Below, piece after piece: positions 13,325-24,891 of a stretch of DNA of 64,000 nt. The notes under the pieces were generated by a model. That model saw nothing but the letters and a program-made list of their open reading frames with translations. It did not search any database and had not been told where the DNA came from. Every line of letters starts with the position of its first letter. The first letter of the stretch is position 1. Source of the stretch: Aquatica leii (taxonomy: Eukaryota > Arthropoda > Insecta > Coleoptera > Lampyridae); contig CM069436.1 of assembly GCA_035610365.1 (NCBI GenBank), positions 57,241,505 through 57,305,504 of the forward strand. The letters are read 5' to 3'. The position numbers were made by a program, and so were the translations under genes.

Positions 13325-16169
13325 GAATTGCTTGAATTAACACGTGCCGGTACTTAAAATGTTGTTAGAACAAAAAAAATTAAATTTTGCTTTAAAATAT
13401 GCACTTTTCAGAGATTTTTTCACATGCAACTATTATAATCTAAATTGAATTACATTATTAATAATGCGGACGTGCGATTCTTAAATTAAAGCACGATTAA
13501 AGTTGACTTCTTAATGTTGGCAAAAACGGAAATAACGAGCAAATCTAAAATCGTAAACTAACTAACAAGGTTTTTTAACATAACAAATAAACGAGTAGTT
13601 AATGGTTCAATTTTTTTCTAATACTTGGTTTTTGAATGAGTGTTTGTTTTTTCTAAAACGTAATTTAAATTGTCATAATTAATGCTATTGGATCGATTTT
13701 AATCTCATATTATTGAACTAAGTTTATACACAACACCCGGTAAATTAAATGTTCGGGCTACAATTTTTTTTTTCCTGTTAACTTGACTGGACACATACAT
13801 GCATCAACTTAAAGACTAGTTACTATTTTAAAAAGATGGAGTTTCTTAACACTACGCTTTGCTTGTTAGACAATATCTCAACCACACAATTTTTCAGAAG
13901 GTTTCGTAAAATGACCAGTACATTTGTCACTTCTACATTTTTTAGCTGTGGTCCCATAAAAGTTAAATTTATTTTATTTAACACAACTTTACAAGTTTCA
14001 TGCCAGCGTATCATAAACAAATTTTTGCTTAATCACTTTACAAATCGTACAGAATGTGCGCCAACGTACTATTGTATGAAGGCCGGTGGTCGACGTTTTA
14101 AACATTTACTTACATGAGTCATTTCAAAGTTGCAGTTAAAAAGAGATTACACCAGCTAGAAAATTTACTTAACCCTTCTTGCCATTTAAGATTTTAGTAA
14201 TGGATTACACTATTATTTAAGGATTACTTTTGCAATGTTCCTTGATAACAAAATTTACTTCTTTAAACATTTTTTAACAAGAAATTGACATACTGTAAAA
14301 TATCATAAGCTGAACATTTTATTAATTTTTTTATACATTATTACGTAAACAGTTAGTTTTTCTGCGCGATTTTCTAAAGACAAAGCGTACCAAACGCCAA
14401 TTATTGCATTACGACAAAAAATAGCGGTGTAACATTATGTTTAGTTTAGTTTAAAATCGTTTTTTTTAAATGTAATTACTATGCGAACAACTGCTGCTAG
14501 TCAATCTTTAGTTTAAAATCAAATCATTAATAAAGTACAATTTTTGACAAAATATTAAAAACACTTAACAGTAATCTAAATTTTTTATTTTATATATTTT
14601 ATTATAAGTAAACAAAAACTCTACAACGAAAGCAATAATTATAAATTTCGTAAGAATAGATTCGTCGTGACAAATTTGTGTACAGTGCATCACACTCACT
14701 CACTCATTGACAAATTAGTGAACTTTAACAAATTTTTATTTTCTTTATGTTTCTGTAATTTAAAAGTTTATTTACAGATTGTAATATTTTATTTTCATAA
14801 ACCGTTGAACAAAATTGTTACATATACTTTAAAATAATTTTTTTGTAGATATTTATTTGATTAATTAATTTAACATTGATGTTTGTTTACAAAAGTTTTA
14901 ATAACTTTTAAAAATCAAATAATTAAAATAAAATACTTAAAAAAAGTAATTAGAAAGAAAAATACAGAACACAAAACTGAAGTTTTGTTTACTAGAGTTT
15001 TATACTAACCTAATGCTAAAATTTTAAAAAAATAAGGTTTTTCATTGCGTTGATTATAAATTGAGTAACTTTATTTGTATAACAACAATATTGTTTTGTA
15101 ATAATTTTTTACGTAACATATTTGATTAAATGATTGTCAAAAGTGTTTTTGTTGGAGTTTAATAACATTTAAACGTATACATTAAAGTTGACTAAAAAGT
15201 GAATACATCATAGAAAAATTAGTACTATTAAATAACGTAGCAAATTTATTAATAAGCTAATTGTTAAAAATTAAATTGTCTTCATGGTTTGTTGTGGTAA
15301 TAAACAGTCAGTGGTTTAAAATAAAATTGCAGATTATTGTATTTATTATTTACTGCATTTTTGACACTTTTTTTTAAGTCACACAAAATTACTTTTATTT
15401 TAATTTAACGAGTTGTTTAAGCAATCATCAAGGCAATCATTATTATCATTTCGTGTTTTTGTTTACATTTTATTTCGTATTTAAATGGTTTGAGTAAAAT
15501 TATGTTGCATCTGTTATAAATCAGAAATCATAAAGTTTGGATACAATTTGGTTTAGAAAGGTTAAAGAAATTGTTAGCACCTTTTATCGTAAGCTCTTAG
15601 TGTAACGCGCTTAGAACCCAACTCGCTGAGGCACTTACTTAGTGACGGTTTGTGAACTGACCCGCATAAATAGTTTTACTTGTAGCTGTTACACGTAGAA
15701 ACACATATTGATTTTTTATAATAATTTATTGTATAATAAACGTATTGACGTCAGTACCAATTTACTTTAGTCACTTTCTATAAATTATTAACTTTTTCTT
15801 GATGCTTACTGAGATTTTTCTTAATAATAGCTATATAATAATATAATTGTTATTTATCGTATTTTAATAATTGTATTTGTTTATATTTAGTGTCATATAT
15901 GATTAATAATACTGTAATACATTAAAATTAAGTTATAAACTTTGTGACTTTATTTTTTATTCCGGTTCCGTGTTTGGACCGTGTTGATGCAATCGAAGTT
16001 ACTAACGTTTTATTCACTTTTGTAAGTAGTTTTTTCAAAGCGTGAAAAAAATTGAAAAGTTAAAAGAGCAAACAGTAATCTAACAAAAAATCACTACAAA
16101 GTTAGGTGATCAACTTGTTTGCCAAATTAGATTCTAAACTCCATAGAAGTGACTTAAGAAGAAGTTATC
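13325..16169. other. AT-rich stretch, no supported gene
   Basis: I see no recognisable coding domain. Overlapping open frames on both strands at 13823-14117 have mixed composition and no motif I can name. The rest is long A/T runs. Confidence 0.4.
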
Positions 16170-16474
16170 TTTGTATTTATAGAAAAAGTATCGTCGCGGG
16201 GTAGTAGACGAAAGATACACAGGCTTTATTAAATACATATATAAAAATGCAACAATACAAGTAACGACAGCAGTACAAACCAGCAAATTCAGGACACATC
16301 GTGGAGTACCACAAAGCGACTTAATCTCTCTTAAATTATTCACATTGGCTTTAGAAGATATATAAAAGAGATTGGGAGAAGAAAGAGGATTAACATAGAT
16401 AAAAAGAAATTAAACCATCTGAAATTTGGCGATGATATAACACTGATAGCAAAACAAAGAAAAATTAGAAGAAC

Positions 16475-17904
16475 TGTTACGTACGAAATTCGTATTACGT
16501 ACGACTGTGTATATTGACTTGAAATTAGATTCGGGTTTTGACGCCCTCTACCGATCGTTTTCTCGTGGTTGTCATTTGACGAAAAATCGTCATACTGTGA
16601 ATTGCATAAAATGGCCTGTGCGTGTTGAATATTTCTTGTAGCCGATGCCATCCGGAATAATGGAAATCCAATTGTAATTATATTAATTATATAGAATATT
16701 TGAAGCGTTACAGGGTAAGTTATTGCTGTCGTTTATTAAAATTCGTTCGTAATTCTTTCTTCATTTTAACAGCAATTTTTCCTCCACTTCGAGCATATGC
16801 ACGTTTTCGATAAAGGGAATATTTGAATAATAATTCTTATTAAGCAATCACGTTACCGTACACGTGCGCTTTCGGAAGGCTGTTTCCACGCTACGAAAAC
16901 GGGGAATTCGCTAATCCTTCCCGGGAAAGATATTACTACACGTGGGTGACACGACTGGGTTATCAGCCACCTGTTCTACGTTACTATTTATCTGATTTGA
17001 TACACAGAAGTACTGTTGAATACCAAAGGCAGACGTTGATCGTGTTATCAGCCACCTGTTTTGATTCGCTGCGTACAGTAGTCGATACACCGGTTTTTAT
17101 ATATATTTAATGAATTATTAATACTAATTGTTTTAGCCTAACATCCTTTGTGAGTTGGTGTGTGACACGATTCGTGTTTAATGTTTATTACAGGCCACTG
17201 AAGGGGAAAAACGTTTTTCTTCGTACTAGTGGATGCTGAACTTCGGGTGAGTTACTTTAATTAATTTTATGTATATCGTTGTCACGAAAAACTACTCACA
17301 AACTTTTGATTCATATTAACGGTTGTAAATGCATGTAATGTGTAGCTACCAATAAGGTAATTATAATCATTGAATTCACTGTATCGCATACTGTGTGTAG
17401 GTGAAGGATATTTACTTCGATTTACTTTAATTGTGTGTGGTGGGTTGCCAATACTGTAGGCATCTACGTACTGAATCTTTTATATAATTCTATAAATTTA
17501 CTTGTTACGAAATCAAAGTTTAATACCGTTGTTAATGGTTATTGTTAATTCTTCTAGTCTTTAGTATCTCCGAATTCGATGTATAGCGACTATTTTGTTA
17601 CTATAAGTTAAACTGTGATATCTGTTAACTATAATCTGAAAGTGATTAAATTTGTTAATTCTCTCTCTTATGGTTATTGTTCCCTACGAACTAATTTGGG
17701 CTACTCGAACAGCTGAGTAGAGGGATTACGAACCTTCTAGTGTGTTACAAGTTTGAACCGTTCTGTTGTGAGCGAAACAGAAGTGTTGCTTTGGATCAGC
17801 TCTGGCGCCCTGAAACATCTTTTCTGTATTTATTGTGGACCTCCCCATCTCCGACTATTGTGAGTTGGCCGTGCAAGGTTCGTAAAACCAAAAAGCTTGT
17901 AACA
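16475..17904. mobile_element. solo LTR (1430 bp) with 4-bp TSD GAAC
   Basis: The insert begins TGTTACGTACG and ends AAGCTTGTAACA, the TG...CA inverted ends of an LTR. It is flanked by GAAC at 16471-16474 and 17905-17908. Removing it and one GAAC rejoins the interrupted LINE reading frame (K-L-E-E-L-L-E-E-L-K), which confirms both ends. A 4-bp duplication fits gypsy-class integrase. No internal retroviral genes are present, so recombination between the two LTRs of a full element is the likely origin. Orientation is not resolved. The open frame starting at 17740 begins inside this LTR and is a chance fusion to the LINE. Confidence 0.85.
16959..17060 (+). repeat. 17-bp direct repeat inside the solo LTR
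   Basis: GTTATCAGCCACCTGTT occurs at 16959-16975 and again at 17044-17060. Repeated short motifs of this kind are common in LTR control regions; function is unknown. Confidence 0.7.
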
Positions 17905-18639
17905 GAACTGTTGGAAGAACTGAAAGAGGTATTAAAACAGATAGGAATGAAATTAAACACTCAGAAAACAAAATACTTAACAAATGATATAGAAAAACAA
18001 CAAGAAATTGATCTAGAAGACAAAACAATGAAAAAAGTGAATACATTTGTATATCTAGGGCAGAAATTCCAAATCTCAAAAATGAACTTGACAGCAGACC
18101 TAGATAGAAGAGTCTCATTAGCGTGGTCAGCGTTCGAAAAACTGAATAACATACTAATGGCAGACATACCAAGTACCTCAAAAGCAGAGACCTTTAATCA
18201 ATACCTGCTGCCAGTCCTAATTTATGGCACTGAAACGTGGGCTCTAAACAAAGGCATCATACATAGGCTCCAAATTACACGACCATATATCTAACACTGA
18301 GATACGAAGAAGATCAAAAGCGGTTGATTTAGTGAAGCAACTCTGTTTCTTAAGATGGAACTGGGCAGGACACGTAGGATAAATGAAAGGAGATAGATGG
18401 ACGCGTAAAATGATAGAATAGAGACTTCGAGAAAACAAGAGATCTAGAGGAAGACCACAAACTAGATGGACGGATGACATCAAAAAGATGATAGGACACA
18501 ATTAGATGAGGTAAACACATAACCGAGAAGAGTGGAAAAACCTGAACGAGGCTTACATCCGACGATCGATGGAATATCTTGTAGAAGAAGAAGACCGTCG
18601 CTGTGGTAGAAACCTAATTTTGGTTGAATTACGTTTAAA

Positions 18640-19400
18640 AATGGCGTTTTCTATAAATCATTAAAACCGGAAACCAAAGAAAAATTGTTATTGGAGTGTT
18701 TAATAATTTCTATTCTTTCTCGGACTTTCTTATTAAAAACGAATGAAGATTTTGCAATAACCGAGGCGTTAAAAAATCTAGCAAAGGCTGGCTTAGAAAT
18801 ATATTTTTTCTTTATACAACAAATATGTTCTGAAATACATGACGGAACGACCAGGTTTAGCGATATAAACCATACCACATAAAAAAAATTTGGTATACAT
18901 CTTGAGATGAAAATATATAAAATTTGTTTTTGGGAGAAGAAAGAATTTGAGAGATTTTACCTGTCGAGTTAAATATGGATTTAATACCATTCTTACGAAG
19001 AAATTTGCTTATTTGATTTGTAATCTTATAAATGTAAGGTAAAAATGCTAATTTTGGATTGGAACCGGACGTAGAAATGTCCTTAGGTAGACAAGTACAA
19101 AGATGCATACAACGATTTATAACTGCTTAAGTATCCCGTTTTATATAACCATTATTTACTAAGATCGATGACAGAGATTCAAATCTAGATTCTTGGGTTG
19201 GGAAATAGAAAAGCGTGATGAACCAAAAATTCAATAACAGAACGTTTCGGTGCCGGTTGATGATGAAACAAAGCACGAAAACTTGTTTGTATGTATAAGT
19301 TTGCATTACAAGAACGTTGAGACATGAGAGAGAATTATTCTTTTTGATGTCCATGGTAAATTTGATAGAAATTGGTAAATAATGAAATGCCATTAAAGTT
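18640..19400 (-). pseudogene. Penelope-like element relic (thumb and GIY-YIG part)
   Basis: Minus-strand C-terminal part of a Penelope-like (PLE) protein, a reverse transcriptase fused to a GIY-YIG endonuclease. At 19330-19390 is FTMDIKKNNSLSCLNVLV, fitting the LxFLDxxV block after the palm. At 18860-19060 is LAFLPYIYKITNQISKFLRK, the conserved LPYI linker, followed by a degraded GVYKIxC / YIGQTGR segment (DVYQI..., then GLY...KPGRSV in another frame). It is broken by several frameshifts. The LPYI plus GIY-YIG order is diagnostic of PLEs. The RT palm is not recognisable here. Confidence 0.72.
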
Positions 19401-22400
19401 TAGAAGAAGATCTTTGGGTTAAAGTTCTATAGCTTTTAGAATGAAATGATAAAAGTTGAAGATTTGAGAAGAGGTTTTACCTATAAAGTTGGAGAGGATG
19501 TTGAACAAAAGCTTGACCAACTTGTAAGGAGGAGGAGATTAGATAGTTGAAGAATTTTGCAAGTATGAATACAAATGGGATCTGAGATGTGGTGGGGAAT
19601 ATGTTTTATAGAAGCACATAAAATGTCTTCTTTAAGGAATGCGTTTAGAAGTAACAAAATTTTCTAATTTTTGAATTCCAACCATTGATACTTTTTGATA
19701 TAAACTTTAGTGGTTTACTGTTTGTACTCTACTGCTGATGGGTATTGTTGTTAAAGAAATTCCAATCATCCGGGGATAGAGTGTTGGCCAACTCAAGATA
19801 AAGATAAAAGAGTTGTTAAGAAACAGTGTCTAACTCGCACCTGGATTAAAAAAAGTTGAAATTTTACGATACTTCTTTTATAAATACGGACTGTTAAGCC
19901 ACTTTTATGAAGTTTAGAATTTGGCTTAGTTAACAAATTGAATACCTAACTCCGTAATATTTTTTTGTTAGATTATCGTTTACTTCTTTAAGTTTTTGAT
20001 GTCTTTTATACCCTGATAAAACTTTCTATAAAAGTTAAGCATTCGGTTACATCATTACCAAGATCCAAACCCGGAAAACGTTCTAAACTTAGCATAAACT
20101 GTCTTAGATAACGATAAAAAATATTAATACTAATTTTTGTAAAAACATTTTTGGTTTTTTAAGAAAACATTTCAATAAATTAGTTACATTAGATTTATTA
20201 ATCATTTTTTATAGTAACAAATAAATACAAAGCTTTAATTGATGTATTCAATAATAACTTGTCATGAAAAGATTTAAAAGGAATTATATTTAAAATCTTA
20301 GATTAGTTTATATTACTTCTATTTTTTTTCGTCAGGTATATTTCATATTTTTACATCTTGATTTTTAGTTAGAAGTTTTGCATTAGATTAAAAATAAAAT
20401 TTTTTTACTTTAACCTCAGGCATTTTTACGTAAACTGCGTTGTGAATACATGGCTGACTAATGCTCAACAAAATTTACTAAGATTTAATATGTACATTCC
20501 GTTGATTTCTGTTAAAATTTAAATCAAAAATTAAACGATGTTCATGAGGAGTTTAGCTTAGGTATGATGCACCTATACGCTTTGCGGTTAAATTAAATTT
20601 TTGCTGATAATCGCATTAATTGCAATGCATGGCTACAATAGTAATGAGTTTGATCTGCAAAAAGTAATAAAAACTTCAACGCATTAATTGATTTCTAATA
20701 GCCGTCCAATTGCAATTTGTTGATATTTTTAGAAATAAGTTTTACCAACCTTCCAAAATCTGTTAAAGACGTAAATTAATTGCAAGTATCCTTATTGATC
20801 TTTATTTTATTACGATATTGTCGGTTTGTTTACAACCCGTTTCTACCGCGTGATTCACGTCATCAACAAAATTCTGGTATTTGTAATTGCTTTAATCTTA
20901 CCTTGTAATACAGTGTGTTGCCTATACTGCCTATTCAAACGCGATTAAACGTTGCTGTGATATTATTGTTGTTCACTAGCCGTCGGTAATTGTTATTTTA
21001 TTTACTCTTTTTAACTTTTCTTATATTTTCATTTGTGCATCGTTGTGAATCCTGTTTATTTACGACCTTGAAATCTCTTTTTTGTACTTATTCGGCAAGA
21101 CTGTTCTATTAACAAATATATAGCGATTTTATCAACCTACGAATATAACTCATATCTAGATTTACGTCTACTCTTTGACGAAGTGACGTATTCCAGTTGA
21201 GGTCCACACCAGCTAGAAGCTTGAAACATACTCAAAGATGCTTTATTTCCTACTACTAAGATACATGAAATGTAGGGGTAAAGAGTTTGATATTACTATA
21301 AGTAACATATACAATAAATAACAAATACTACCAACTTCAAAATATATATGATACTTTGGCATTTGAATTTATTAAATTGTTAATCCGTATTTTACAATAA
21401 TATAAAAAAATACTGTAATGTTCTTAGATTTCTAATTAAATATAGATTTGTTCAATTACTAGTGATTTTTCTAATAATAATTACGTTGATTTAATATCTG
21501 TTGTTTAGTACTGCTTAACAATTACTAACGGATGTTCAAACATTTTATATTGTCTAATCTTTTGTAGTTTTGTAGAACATATTTTTTTAAAAATATTGCA
21601 ACCAATCAAAATTAAAATAAAGCTGTTTATACGTTTTTTGCAATAATCTTCATTAAAATTTAATTTGATTTTTCAATTCTGTGTATATCGTTTTGTTGAA
21701 CAGTTTCTTGAACTTATAAAGATTATTACCTTTATTAACTGCTTGTAAACTTACTAAAACTACAATTTGCCAAGTATAAATTTAGATGTTATGATACTCA
21801 AACTTGAAACTGTTAAGAAACACAAGCCGTGACTACGACTAATTAAATTTAACATTAAATTGGCTAGTAGTGTTGAGTCTGTATTAAATTAGAGATCATA
21901 GCATACAAGGTAATTTAATCTAAAACAAACCAGATCAGGTCAAATAAACTTATTTTTTATTACACTTTAACATTTAAAATTTATTTGTACATAAATAATT
22001 TTAAATGGATATTTTATTATTTATAATAAACAAAGTTGGATACGTTAAAGTTGAGCTAGTTTTGTAGAATTAAAGTTTGAAAGTCTGTATTAAACTAAAT
22101 CTAAGTTTAATTATATTAGATTAAATAAATAATTACTTTATTAACATTTAAAAAGTTGTTTGTAAGTTTGAAAATATTTTTTTATAGTTTATTTAACATT
22201 CTTTCACAATCGGTTTTTAGTTAACAACATATTCAACAATGATTTTTTCCAGTCTTGATTTTAAAAAATTTTGATTTGTAATGGTCAAATGTGTAGTATA
22301 TTAAAAGAATAATTATAATTATGTAACAAAAATGTATTTTTTTTTAACTTCTCAGTTATCTTCTAAGTTGCAAGGATTTTCAAACGTTTACTTTTTTTAC

Positions 22401-23015
22401 GTTTGTTTTCAATGTTATTTTTTTATTTAAATAATACTACTATTAATTTTAACTGTTTACAAATGCAGCAGTTTTTTAACAAATTACAAAACACAATTGA
22501 ATGAAACTGATTTAAATAAAAGAAAGATATTAACTTTTTTTATTATTACAACTAATACAAGGGTTAGAGTGTATATAAAATATATTATTACGTCTCGTGG
22601 CCTCTTTACTTTTATTGCGTTATATACAACGTGTTTCTAATATAGACTACAATTTTAAGTAGTATTTTTCTTGTAGCGCTAAATAAATTTATATTTTAAG
22701 AATTTTTTTAAAGTGACTCATTTTTAAAATATCTACAAAGTTTTCAGGCGGATCCTGATTATTTAAATAAGTGAAGAATTACTGTTAATTTTAACTATGC
22801 GGTAGATCCTGTCAGATCGGTATCTTAAAAAGTATTTTTTAATTTTCCATCATATACAAATTAAATCGTTAATAAAATAATTGCAGCAGATACCAATCTT
22901 TAATTCGTCGTGTTGACAATGACATAACTTAACAAAATGTATTTTGTGTTTTGTATTATGTTTATCTGCGGTTGTAACTAAAACAAGATTTTAGTTAAAA
23001 ATTGAAATGTAAGAA
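19401..23015. other. AT-rich stretch, no supported gene
   Basis: The first few hundred bases may be unreadable upstream parts of the Penelope-like relic. At 19914-19956 is a short repeat shared with 34451-34493. The rest is AT-rich with no motif I recognise. Confidence 0.4.
19914..19956 (+). repeat. short dispersed repeat, copy 1
   Basis: GTTTAGAATTTGGCTTAGTT...ATACCTAACT here is about three quarters identical by eye to 34451-34493. Both lie near retroelement relics, so an untranslated region of a retroelement family is likely. Confidence 0.45.
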
Positions 23016-23190
23016 GCACACTCATTTTGAAAATAATCGAGACAGAGATGTTTACAAGTTCAAACAGTATACCTACTTTAAAGAATTGTTTTTGTAAACA
23101 ATGCCAGAGGGAACATGGCCATTGTATGTATTGTTTGTAATTTAACAAAGAACAACTTTATTCATTCCTTCACTCAAAGTCTAAAATTAT

Positions 23191-23672
23191 TTAAAATGCA
23201 GTATTTTCCGATTTTAATAAAATAATTAATAGCAGAGTTGTATTTTTGAACTCAGTTTTAAAAAATCTTTTGAAATAATTCCATACTAAATTACGACATT
23301 AATATTTTATTAATGTAAAATATGAAATGTAAACTGATAATGGATATGATTTGTTATGCATTCTTGCAATCGTGCGGGTACGGATGCTACCAGTGCCTGA
23401 AGGTAATTGTGGTCTATAGCATCATACGCATCTTAAATCATCTTGAATTGCAACAATTAGCTGAGCGCAGTGGTGCAGGATGAAATTCGGAGCTTGTTCG
23501 TTCCTGATTAGATTTAAGACTTGAGACGAAACGTTTTCAATAATATTAAAATATTTAAAGTGTAGTATTTTCTGATTTCTATAAATAAGTTAATAGCAGA
23601 ATTGTATTATTTACTCGGTTTTAAAGTGTCTTTCTAAATAATTCCATACTAATTACGACATATATGACCAAT
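23191..23672 (+). repeat. direct duplication of ~110 bp
   Basis: The segment 23191-23305 (AGTATTTTCCGATTT ... CCATACTAAATTACGACAT) recurs at 23564-23672 with scattered differences. It is probably the terminal region of the Tc1 family that also forms the palindrome arms. Confidence 0.65.
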
Positions 23673-24180
23673 AATAGACACCTATATTGTAATTTGTCAT
23701 TGTCATTTAATTACACGAACATTATTGCATTACTTATTTGTTTTCGCAAAACAGCATTTTCTTATATTTCCGTTAAAAATTTTTGATGTAATTTAAATGA
23801 TAAAACTAGAATTAGCACAATAAATTCAATGCGTGAATGTCTAAGTAGCTATTGACCAAATACCTTAGCGAAATTCCGGAAACGATTAAGTCCAAGTGTA
23901 TTTAATAATAGAACTGATAAAAGATTAATATTGTTTAGAATGTTTAACAAAGCACCATTCTTTCAATCAACAGTAAGACATAATTACCATTAATTTGAAT
24001 TGCATTCAATTACAGGTTGACGCTTAATGTAAGATGCAAAGAAAACTTGCTCTGTAAACATTATTCTAACAGTAATATCAGATACGTAACCCGTTTACTA
24101 ATAATATCTTATAATATGGGACAGTTTTAGGTAGTTTTATTTACTTGAAAATGATAGCAAGCAAGGTATTTACATTTTCT

Positions 24181-24365
24181 AATTCATCCGACTTTAGAAT
24201 TTTGGTCTATAGCATCCCACGCATCTTGAATAACAGCAATTAGCTGATTGCGGTGTTGCGGAATGAAATTCGGTCCTTGTTGGTTTCTGAATAGATGCAC
24301 GACTTGAATCCAAACGTTTTCAATAATATTAAAATCGGGACTTTTGGCCGGCCATGGCAGGATGC
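24181..24365 (-). pseudogene. Tc1-like transposase C-terminal fragment
   Basis: Reads PWPAKSPDFNIIENVW, the WPxxSPDLNPIExxW block with the third catalytic acidic residue of Tc1-like transposases, followed by QDAWDAIDQN as in the family's C-terminus. It is open over about 55 codons but has no N-terminal half. A related C-terminus lies in each palindrome arm. Confidence 0.8.
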
Positions 24366-24891
24366 AAAGGTTATTTCGTTTCGTCTCAAGCCTTACATCT
24401 AATCAGGAACGAACAAGCACCGAATTTCATCCTGCACCACTGCGCTCAGCTAATTGTTGCAATTCAAGATGATTCAAGATGCGTATGATGCTATAGACCA
24501 CAATTACCTTCAGGCACTGGTAGCATCCGTACCCGCACGATTGCAAGAATGCATAAATAATCATATCCATTATCAGTCATTTCATATTTTACATTAATAA
24601 AATATTAATGTCGTAATTAGTATGGAATTATTTCAAAAGATTTTTTAAAACTGAGTTCAAAAATACAACTCTGCTATTAATTATTTTATTAAAATCAAAA
24701 GTACTGCACTTTAAATAATTTTAGACTTTGAGTGAAGGAATGAATAAAGCATGTTCTTTGTTAGATTACAAACAATACATACAATGGCCATGTTCCCTCT
24801 GGCATTGTTTACAAAAACAATTCTTTAAAGTAGATATACTGTTTGGACTTGTAAAAATTTCTTGTCTCGTTTATTTTCAAAATGAGTGCAC

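Larger units (their letters stand above)
16170..18600 (+). pseudogene. RTE-like LINE reverse transcriptase relic, split by an LTR
   Basis: C-terminal two thirds of a non-LTR reverse transcriptase. The first part (16170-16474) has RGVPQSDLISLKLFTLALEDI, matching the RGVRQGDPxSPxLF block, then the palm motif at 16425-16436, which reads F-G-D-D instead of F-A-D-D. The reading is interrupted at 16475 by a solo LTR and resumes at 17905 with the expected ELKEVLKQIGMKLNTQKTK. Then come VYLGQ, the LPVLIYGTETWALNK block and, after a stop, the family's C-terminal WNWAGHV and GRPQTRWTDDI motifs up to about 18590. Stops and frameshifts show decay. The motif set resembles RTE/CR1-related LINEs; the exact clade is uncertain. 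Confidence 0.85.
23016..24891. mobile_element. Tc1-derived palindrome with ~515-bp arms
   Basis: Left arm 23016-23533 and right arm 24377-24891 are inverted copies of one another, separated by about 840 bp. Each arm carries a Tc1-like transposase C-terminus (DAYDAIDHNYLQALVASVPA in the right arm, plus strand; the left arm is its inverse) and the adjoining terminal sequence. The spacer holds a further minus-strand Tc1 fragment and, at 23564-23672, a direct copy of the arm segment 23191-23305. This looks like repeated insertion or rearrangement of one Tc1 family rather than a single transposon. Confidence 0.75.

Noticed and set aside
13823..14117. Overlapping open frames on both strands that could be a small gene
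   Set aside because: No recognisable motif, no splice or promoter context, and both strands are equally open.
17740..18294. A 184-codon open frame as a gene
   Set aside because: Its first 55 codons lie in the solo LTR and the rest is LINE reverse transcriptase; the fusion results from the insertion.
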